Below are positions 58,279 through 64,000 of a stretch of DNA of 64,000 bases, piece by piece. Position numbers and translations under genes: made by a program. The DNA comes from Campylobacter concisus (lineage in GTDB: Bacteria; Campylobacterota; Campylobacteria; Campylobacterales; Campylobacteraceae), in the NCBI RefSeq assembly GCF_003048405.1, contig NZ_PIQS01000001.1:806001-870000 (forward strand), read 5' to 3'. The notes below the pieces were generated by a model. The model searched no databases and had not been told where the DNA came from. It saw only the letters and a program-made list of their open reading frames with translations. How positions within the stretch are numbered: position 1 is the first letter of the stretch; each line of letters opens with the position of its first letter.

Positions 58279-58800
58279 ATGAATAAAATTCTTAGTTCAG
58301 CTCTAGCACTTAGCCTAGTAGCTGGTTTTGCACTTGCTGGAGAGCACCCAATTGGCGAGCCTGTAGAGGCTAATGGCATGGAGATAGCTGCAGTTTATTT
58401 GCAACCAATCGACATGGAACCAAAGGGTATTGACCTAGCTCCAAGCCTAGCTGATTTTCACCTAGAAGCTGACATACACGCTATTGCTGGTAATAAAAAC
58501 GGCTTTGGCGAAGGTGAGTGGATCCCATACCTAAAGATTAACTACGAGCTAAAAAACCTTGATAACGGCAAAGTTAAAAAAGGTACCTTTATGCCAATGG
58601 TTGCAAGCGATGGCCCACACTACGGTGCTAACGTAAAAATGGATACAGGCGTAGGCAACTATGAGCTTAAATTCCACATTGATAATCCAGAAAAACAAGG
58701 TTTTGGTCGCCACGCTGACAAAGAGAGCGGTGTTGGTAAATGGTTTGAGCCTTTCACAACAACTTATAAATTTCAATGGACAGGTGGTCCTGTTAAATAA
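58279..58800 (+). CDS. p19: P19 periplasmic iron/copper-binding protein
   Basis: 173 residues with signal peptide about 1-20 (ending ALA). Family members are periplasmic dimers with copper and iron sites needed for growth on rhodotorulate-type iron. Metal-ligand candidates: Met and His in GMEIAAVYLQPIDMEPKG, DFHLEADIHAIAGNKNGFG and DGPHYGANVKM. The order FTR1-P19-DUF2318-FtsX-FtsX-ATPase-thioredoxin matches Cj1658-Cj1664. A hairpin terminator right behind it suggests P19 is made in excess of the later genes. Confidence 0.93.
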   Translation: MNKILSSALALSLVAGFALAGEHPIGEPVEANGMEIAAVYLQPIDMEPKGIDLAPSLADFHLEADIHAIAGNKNGFGEGEWIPYLKINYELKNLDNGKVKKGTFMPMVASDGPHYGANVKMDTGVGNYELKFHIDNPEKQGFGRHADKESGVGKWFEPFTTTYKFQWTGGPVK

Positions 58801-58805
58801 TCACC

Positions 58806-58826
58806 AGGGGCGTTCTCGCCCCTTTT
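58806..58826 (+). terminator. Partial terminator behind P19
   Basis: AGGGGCG (58806-58812) with CGCCCCT (58817-58823), loop TTCT, then TTT. The next gene starts 28 bases later in the same direction, so some read-through is expected. Confidence 0.75.
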
Positions 58827-58850
58827 AAAAAATTCTCACAGGGTTTAGTT

Positions 58851-60230
58851 ATGTCAATTTATTTCTATCAGGTCTTTTTAGCCCTCCTTGGATTTACGCT
58901 TTTTGCTGCCTTAAATAACAAGGATAAAAGTTTAAAAACACTCTTTTTACCGTCACTTTTTGGAGTCGTAGCTGGCATATTTATTTTTAAAGTCGTTCGT
59001 CACGCACTTGTAGATGATCAGTTTAAAATTTTCATCGATTTAGTGACGCTAGTTTTTCTACTAATTAGCATTTTATGGATATTTCTTGAGCTTAAGATAG
59101 CAAAAATTGTAACGTTTTTTATTTTAGGCATCGGCTTTGGCTTTGGCTATAGTTCAAGCAGTGTGTTATTCCCGCTATTTGGTGGTGAGCTACTAGATAC
59201 GCTTTCGGTCATTAGCTTCTTTCTAATGATATTTGCAATGATTTTGCTCGTATTTTTATTCTTTTTTATTTCGAATTTAAAATCTAGCATTTCTCCATTA
59301 ATAGCTAAAATTTTAGCTATTATCACTTTAGTTTTCTTACTAATAGATAGAAGTTCTCAGACAGCGCTTGAGCTTTTACGTGCTGGGGCTTTAAAAATAA
59401 GTAGTGAGTTAAACTCTCAGATTCTATCTGTTAGTGCAAAAGGTATTTACGTATCAGAATTTGGTACTTATTTTTATATCTTTGTGATCTTACTTTTATG
59501 CATCACCGCACTTTTCTTTATGCCAAAAAGTATTGATAAAAATAAATTTGGTTCTATCAAATACCGCTTTACAAAAGCCATTAGAGAAAATATTTCTGAT
59601 AATGCAAAATTTGCATTTTGTAGTATTTTGATAGCACTTGGATTTTCGCTCTATTATGATCTTTACGCATCTCGTCCACCTGAAATTTCAGAGCCAGTCT
59701 TGGTTGAGCCAGTGGGAGATAAATTTATATTTGATGTTGATATGCTAAAAGATAATGAACTTCACAGATTTGCTTATATAACAGACGAGGGCAAACAGAT
59801 AAGATTTTTCTTATTAAACCGCTTTAGCGACCGTGTATCACCTGTTATCGTCTTTGATTCATGCATGATATGTGGCGATATGGGCTATATAAAAAGAGGA
59901 AATGACCTTATTTGTATCTCTTGTAATGTTAGAATTTTCTTGCCATCAGTTGGCAAAGAGGGTGGTTGCAATCCGATACCAATGCCATTTATCTTTGATG
60001 GCAAAAATATCATAGTTGATTATAAAACTATTACAGATGGAGCAAATTTCTTTAGTAAGGTTGTCGAAAAGATGGTGCTTGACCCAGTTAGTCGCAAAAA
60101 AGTGAGCAATCTTGAGTCAAGATCATATTTATACTACGGACGCACATATTTCTTTGAAAATAACGAAACTCAGGCGAAATTTGAAGCAAATCCAGAAAAA
60201 TATGTAGAAATAAATGGAACGTTAAAATGA
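58851..60230 (+). CDS. DUF2318 membrane protein with Cys pairs and YHS-like end
   Basis: 459 residues. About eight helices up to about 275, then a periplasmic DUF2318 domain with VFDSCMICGDMGYIK and LICISCNVRIFLPS (two CxxC pairs, near 335-365), likely binding Fe-S, zinc or haem. The end, from about 405, has LDPVSRKKVSNL, YYGRTYFFENNETQAKFEANP, matching the YHS metal-domain layout but without its Cys. It is the Cj1660-like member of the P19 iron locus and may handle electrons for ferric reduction; unproven. Overlaps the next gene by four bases. Confidence 0.82.
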   Translation: MSIYFYQVFLALLGFTLFAALNNKDKSLKTLFLPSLFGVVAGIFIFKVVRHALVDDQFKIFIDLVTLVFLLISILWIFLELKIAKIVTFFILGIGFGFGYSSSSVLFPLFGGELLDTLSVISFFLMIFAMILLVFLFFFISNLKSSISPLIAKILAIITLVFLLIDRSSQTALELLRAGALKISSELNSQILSVSAKGIYVSEFGTYFYIFVILLLCITALFFMPKSIDKNKFGSIKYRFTKAIRENISDNAKFAFCSILIALGFSLYYDLYASRPPEISEPVLVEPVGDKFIFDVDMLKDNELHRFAYITDEGKQIRFFLLNRFSDRVSPVIVFDSCMICGDMGYIKRGNDLICISCNVRIFLPSVGKEGGCNPIPMPFIFDGKNIIVDYKTITDGANFFSKVVEKMVLDPVSRKKVSNLESRSYLYYGRTYFFENNETQAKFEANPEKYVEINGTLK

Positions 60231-61519
60231 AAAATATGCAACTAAGAATGATAAAAAGCTCGATCACGGGCTCAAAGGTGCAAAAGACGATGGCATTTAT
60301 CACCATACTACTAGCTGCTCTTTTGATAGCTTGCATGCTAAATATCACGCTAAAAATCGGTGATCAAGTAGCAACTGAGCTTAGAGGATATGGCTCAAAT
60401 ATCGTTGTTTTGCCACGAGGTGAGAGCCTAAGCATCGAGATCGAGGGTAAAAATTTCACCCCACTAAAATCACAAAATTTACTTCCAGAGGCTGATATCT
60501 ATAAGATAAAAGAGATCTTTTGGAGAAACAATATCGTTGCTTTTGCGCCGTTTTTAGAGGCAAAAGTTAAAGATGAAAAAGGAATTGAATTTGCCTTTGA
60601 AGGAACCTATTTTGATAAAAATATCGGTCTAAAAGATGAGCCAGAATTTAGTACAGGCGTTAAGAGTTTGTATGGATTTTGGGGCGTTGAGGGTGTTTGG
60701 CCAAAAGATGAAAGTATGGATGAAATTTTAGTTGGCGAAGAACTTTCTAAGGCTAAAAATTTAAAGGTTGGCGACAAGCTTAGTCTTGTGGGCAAAAATG
60801 GTACAAGAGAGGTTAAAATAGTTGGAATTTTAAAAGGAGCTAGTGACGAGACACATAAGCTAGTTGGCTCACTAAAGCTTGCTGGAGATCTTTCTGGGCA
60901 TGCAAACTCATACACAAAGGCTGAAGTATCAGCTATGACAATCCCAGAAAATGACCTATCGCTAAAAGCAAGAAGAAATTTAGACAACCTTGATAGTGCA
61001 GAGTACGACAAATGGTATTGCTCGGCTTACGCAGGCTCGATCGCATTTCAGATAGAAGAAAATTTACCAAACGTTAGCGCAAAGGCAAGCCTTCAAGTAA
61101 GTGATGCTGAGAGTAACATAGTAAAGAAAATCCAAAGCCTAATGGGCATTGTTAGCATTATCGCTCTTGTGGTTTCAGCCATTGGCATAACATCGCTAAT
61201 GACAAGTGAAATTTACCGTCGTAAAAAAGAGATCGGTCTTTTAAAAGCCATAGGCGCAAGTAACTTTGAAATTTACACCCTTTTTGCGAGCGAGAGCCTT
61301 GTGGTTGCCTTTTTTGCAGGTATCACTGGAGCATTTTTAGGATACGCGCTAAGCTACGTGATGTCTTACATTATCTTCTCACACGGCATAGGCATAGCTT
61401 GGATCGTGCTACCAATTAGCGTGGCATTTGCCCTACTTATCTCAGTTGTTGGCTCGCTAATGCCAATGAGAAACGTCATAAATTTACTACCTGCGGAGGT
61501 GCTATATGACCGCAAATAG
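60227..61519 (+). CDS. FtsX/MacB-type ABC permease 1 of the iron locus
   Basis: 430 residues. Helix about 21-42, periplasmic MacB_PCD domain about 45-285, then three helices with IYRRKKEIGLLKAIGASNFEIY near 325-346 as the ATPase-coupling loop. These four-helix permeases transmit force to periplasmic partners rather than move ions. Two such proteins and one ATPase form the complex that C. jejuni relatives Cj1661-1663 make. Overlaps both neighbours (4 and 14 bases). Confidence 0.87.
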   Translation: MKNMQLRMIKSSITGSKVQKTMAFITILLAALLIACMLNITLKIGDQVATELRGYGSNIVVLPRGESLSIEIEGKNFTPLKSQNLLPEADIYKIKEIFWRNNIVAFAPFLEAKVKDEKGIEFAFEGTYFDKNIGLKDEPEFSTGVKSLYGFWGVEGVWPKDESMDEILVGEELSKAKNLKVGDKLSLVGKNGTREVKIVGILKGASDETHKLVGSLKLAGDLSGHANSYTKAEVSAMTIPENDLSLKARRNLDNLDSAEYDKWYCSAYAGSIAFQIEENLPNVSAKASLQVSDAESNIVKKIQSLMGIVSIIALVVSAIGITSLMTSEIYRRKKEIGLLKAIGASNFEIYTLFASESLVVAFFAGITGAFLGYALSYVMSYIIFSHGIGIAWIVLPISVAFALLISVVGSLMPMRNVINLLPAEVLYDRK

Positions 61520-62648
61520 CAAATTCTTTTACAATACAATTTATAAAAGTTTAAAAAATGGCTCATCAAGAGTAATGGTCATCGTGATCTCTATCTTGCT
61601 TGGAGCATGCGTGTGTGCAGCGTTTGTTAATGTCTATCTTGACATTGACTCTAAAGTCTCACGCGAGCTAAAAACTTATGGCGCAAATATGATCTTTGCT
61701 CCAAAAGATATGACCTCAAGCGATGATATGAGTGAAAAAACTTACAATGAAATGATCGCTAAGGTACCAAAAGATAAGCTTCTTGGTGAGAGCGGTTATC
61801 TCTTTGCTCAGGCAAATATCGGTCCAACAAACGCTATCGTCATGGGAACAAAATTTAGCAATCTAAAAAAAGTTAAACCATTTTTAGATGTTAGAGATGG
61901 AACGATGATAAATGTCGATTTTGACGATAAAAACGTGCTAATAGGCGTCGATCTAGCTCGTCAGGCTGGCTTTAAAGCAGGCGATGATATAGAAATTCGT
62001 GCCATTGGCTCAAATGAGAGCATAAATGTAAAGATAAAAGGTGTAGTTGCAAGTGGTGACAAAGAGGATGCGCTTTTGATCACGTCACTATCTTTGGCTC
62101 AAAAAATTTCAAATAAAGCTGGCAAAATAAACTATGCTGAAGCTGTTGTGCTTGGTAACTTTGATGAGATAACATCGCTTGCAAAGACTATAAGCAATGA
62201 AGAAATAGCTGCAAAACCAGTGGCAAAGGTCTCAAAGTCTGAGGGCTACATCTTAGAGAAGATCAAGCTTTTAATGGCACTTGTTAGCCTTGTTATTTTG
62301 CTCATTACTTCAATGTGCGTAAACACAACGCTTAGTGCTATCTTGCTCTCTCGCTCAAAGGAGATCGCACTTCTAAGAGCCATAGGTGCAAGCAAAAAAG
62401 ATGTACTAAAGCTATTTGGCTTTGAGACATTTGTGACAGCACTCATCTCAGCATTAGTTGGTGCATTTTTAGGATATTTACTAGCTCAAATTTTAGGTTA
62501 TGCGATATTTGATTCTAGTATTGATTTTAGAATTTTAAGCATCCCAGTAGCTGTGATAATATCGCTTTTATTTGCAGCGATCGCAGCATTTTATCCGATC
62601 AAACGGGCACTTAATAATAAAATGGCAGATACATTAAGAGGAGAATGA
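61506..62648 (+). CDS. FtsX/MacB-type ABC permease 2 of the iron locus
   Basis: 380 residues. Helix about 19-40, periplasmic domain about 45-255, then three helices with LLSRSKEIALLRAIGASKKDVL near 278-299 matching the coupling loop of its neighbour. Pairs with permease 1 as a heterodimer. Its ATG is 14 bases inside the upstream gene; the ATPase follows one base later. Confidence 0.87.
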   Translation: MTANSKFFYNTIYKSLKNGSSRVMVIVISILLGACVCAAFVNVYLDIDSKVSRELKTYGANMIFAPKDMTSSDDMSEKTYNEMIAKVPKDKLLGESGYLFAQANIGPTNAIVMGTKFSNLKKVKPFLDVRDGTMINVDFDDKNVLIGVDLARQAGFKAGDDIEIRAIGSNESINVKIKGVVASGDKEDALLITSLSLAQKISNKAGKINYAEAVVLGNFDEITSLAKTISNEEIAAKPVAKVSKSEGYILEKIKLLMALVSLVILLITSMCVNTTLSAILLSRSKEIALLRAIGASKKDVLKLFGFETFVTALISALVGAFLGYLLAQILGYAIFDSSIDFRILSIPVAVIISLLFAAIAAFYPIKRALNNKMADTLRGE

Positions 62649-62649
62649 T

Positions 62650-63339
62650 ATGCAAAATGCACTAGAATTAAAAAATATTTGTAAAATTTTTGGCGATGTT
62701 AAAGCACTTGATGATATAAATTTTGAGGTTAAAAAAGGTGAGTGGGTCAGCGTAATGGGACCAAGTGGTAGTGGTAAGAGTACGCTTGTAAATATACTTT
62801 CTCTAATGGATACTCCAAGTAGTGGTACTTATATGCTCGGTGGCGATGATGCGAGCAATCTAAATGCTGATGATACACTTAAATTTAGACGTGAAAAGAT
62901 CGGTCTTATTTTTCAGCAGTTTCACTTAGTGCCATATCTTAGCGCACTTGAAAATGTGATGATCGCTCAGTACTATCACAGCTCAGTTGATGAAGAGGAT
63001 GCTAAAAAAGCGCTTGAGGCAGTTGGTCTTTCTCACAGACTAACACACAGACCAAGTCAGCTAAGTGGTGGTGAGCAACAACGCCTTTGTATCGCACGCT
63101 CGCTCATAAACGATCCTGAAATTTTAATAGCAGATGAGCCAACTGGTAACCTTGATGAAGCAAATGAAAGAGTTATACTTGATCTATTTTGCAAGCTAAG
63201 AAAAGATGGCAAAACCATTCTTCTAGTAACTCACAACCCTGATCTTGGCGAGTATGGCGATAAGATCGTATATCTAAGACATGGTAAGCTAGAAAAAATT
63301 CGCACTATTGAAAACCCAAAGGTGCCAAATGAGATATAA
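62650..63339 (+). CDS. LolD/MacB-type ABC ATPase of the iron locus
   Basis: 229 residues. Walker A GPSGSGKSTLVNIL near 37-50, Q-loop FQQFHLVPYLSALENV, signature LSGGEQQRLCIARSL near 140-154, Walker B EILIADEPTGNLDE, switch His in VTHNPDL. Powers the two FtsX-type permeases. Length and sequence type match the LolD/MacB/FtsE group. Ends 11 bases inside the thioredoxin lipoprotein gene. Confidence 0.93.
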   Translation: MQNALELKNICKIFGDVKALDDINFEVKKGEWVSVMGPSGSGKSTLVNILSLMDTPSSGTYMLGGDDASNLNADDTLKFRREKIGLIFQQFHLVPYLSALENVMIAQYYHSSVDEEDAKKALEAVGLSHRLTHRPSQLSGGEQQRLCIARSLINDPEILIADEPTGNLDEANERVILDLFCKLRKDGKTILLVTHNPDLGEYGDKIVYLRHGKLEKIRTIENPKVPNEI

Positions 63340-63823
63340 AATTTTATTTTTATGTCTAGTCTCAGCCCTAGTTATGGGCTGCGTCAAGCAGTATGAGAAG
63401 CATCACATTACGCTAAATGACTCAAGCGGCATTGATACGCAGTTTTTTCCAACAGAAAAGAGGCTAAAGATAGGCGATAAGCCATATATGCTATTTTTCT
63501 TTGGTACGGACTGCGGAGTGTGCAAGGCCGCAATACCTGATCTAAATACGCTTGAAAAAGAGTATGGTAAAGAGGTTCAATTCATTGGCGTTTTAGGACC
63601 TAGTAAAGGTTTTGATAAAGATATTGAGCTTTTAAAAGAGCACAACATCACCTTTAAAACTACGAGTGACAAGGTTTCAGTTGATTACTTTAGTAAGGCA
63701 GTTGGTGGCGTCATGGGTGTGCCAGTTATCTATTTTTTTGATAAAGATGGTAAGATGCGATCAAAATTTATCGGTCTTACGCCAAAAAGCGTACTTGAAA
63801 GTGCTATAAGATCGCTCTTGTAG
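63329..63823 (+). CDS. Thioredoxin-like lipoprotein of the iron locus
   Basis: 164 residues from the ATG at 63329; the frame extends to 63308 but only the later start gives a proper signal, with lipobox LVMGC at about residue 14-18. TlpA/ResA-type fold: FFFGTDCGVCKAAIPDLNTL with CGVC active site, and cis-Pro in GGVMGVPVIYFFDKDG. Periplasm-facing reductase, probably for the Cys pairs of the DUF2318 protein or for ferric reduction; Cj1664-like. The next gene starts eight bases on. Confidence 0.88.
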   Translation: MRYKILFLCLVSALVMGCVKQYEKHHITLNDSSGIDTQFFPTEKRLKIGDKPYMLFFFGTDCGVCKAAIPDLNTLEKEYGKEVQFIGVLGPSKGFDKDIELLKEHNITFKTTSDKVSVDYFSKAVGGVMGVPVIYFFDKDGKMRSKFIGLTPKSVLESAIRSLL

Positions 63824-63831
63824 GAGTGAAT

Positions 63832-64000
63832 ATGAAAAATTTCTTTTTATTTGTCTTGGCGGTATTTTTTGTTGGATGTGCTAGTAGTACTCCAAATATC
63901 TCAGTCAAAACGAGCGAGCCTATATTTTTTACGCTTAATGAATCAAACAAAAGCGTTTATGTAAATTTTAAAAATAGTGCGACCGGGCAAGATGTAAATG
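63832..64000 (+). CDS. Lipoprotein, 5' part only (possibly TraT-like)
   Basis: 56 codons before the window ends. A signal with lipobox FFVGC (Cys about residue 16) is followed by ISVKTSEPIFFTLNESN and KSVYVNFKNSATGQ. This pattern recalls the start of TraT complement-resistance lipoproteins, where VKT, an aromatic strand, and V-KNTS occur at similar spacing. The C. jejuni iron locus instead continues with a second thioredoxin-like protein, which this is not. GGAG precedes the ATG. The call needs the rest of the gene. Confidence 0.5.
   Translation, partial: MKNFFLFVLAVFFVGCASSTPNISVKTSEPIFFTLNESNKSVYVNFKNSATGQDVN

Overview
The window looks like chromosomal DNA of a Campylobacter species. Gene content and order point to a C. 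concisus-like oral or enteric species rather than C. jejuni. Evidence: AT-rich sequence full of AAATTT strings; a cadF-type OmpA adhesin beside rplM-rpsI; the futalosine-pathway gene mqnA; a P19/FTR1 iron-uptake locus; a selenocysteine formate dehydrogenase; and the carboxyspermidine route to polyamines. The species is an inference; no rRNA or tRNA gene was seen.

Layout. 1-3.6 kb: end of an AddA-type helicase-nuclease, rplM, rpsI, cadF, HAD phosphatase. 3.9-7.8 kb: flavoprotein, MFS transporter, rdgB, TPR protein. 7.8-12.3 kb: a worn accessory stretch with a frameshifted hypothetical gene, a GC-richer patch holding an intact carboxynorspermidine synthase gene, three ~100-nt tandem units with covarying hairpins, a twice-frameshifted drug-efflux gene, and a fragment of a gene whose intact paralogue lies at 18.6 kb. 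12.3-18.4 kb: YceI protein, then a minus-strand operon of a TonB-type receptor resembling copper receptors but apparently lacking the plug, a three-gene ABC importer, and NnrS. 18.6-21.9 kb: PH-like membrane protein, moaE-moaD, nspC, a DJ-1-type pseudogene. 22.2-25.7 kb: formate dehydrogenase cytochrome b, yedF, selD (itself with an in-frame UGA), nitroreductase. 25.8-33 kb: GGDEF/degenerate-EAL protein, HisZ-like protein, purA, FliJ-like and MotE-like flagellar proteins. 33.1-38.9 kb: TerC/Alx protein, moeA, YedE transporter, siderophore-type TonB receptor. 39-44.7 kb: SurA-like chaperone divergent from gltX-malic enzyme-upp, then a barnase/barstar pair and mqnA. 44.7-47.9 kb: Met/His-tailed membrane protein, TorD-like chaperone, polyferredoxin. 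48-56 kb: selA-selB, DsbC/G-like protein, Tat peptide protein, fdhA (UGA as Sec), fdhB. 56.3-64 kb: FTR1-P19-DUF2318-FtsX-FtsX-ATPase-thioredoxin lipoprotein iron locus, and a partial lipoprotein at the edge.

How the genes fit together. selA, selB, selD, yedF and YedE supply and use selenium; moaD, moaE and moeA make the molybdenum cofactor; the TorD-like chaperone, polyferredoxin, Tat peptide protein and fdhA/fdhB/cytochrome b assemble periplasmic formate dehydrogenase, feeding electrons to menaquinone (mqnA). The window thus holds most of one formate-respiration module, although tRNA-Sec and fdhD were not found. Two metal systems (the P19 iron locus and the putative copper-type TonB/ABC/NnrS operon) and the polyamine pair (carboxynorspermidine synthase plus nspC) complete the physiology. 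The items most worth checking are the plug-less receptor operon and the covarying hairpin array at 10.2-10.5 kb.
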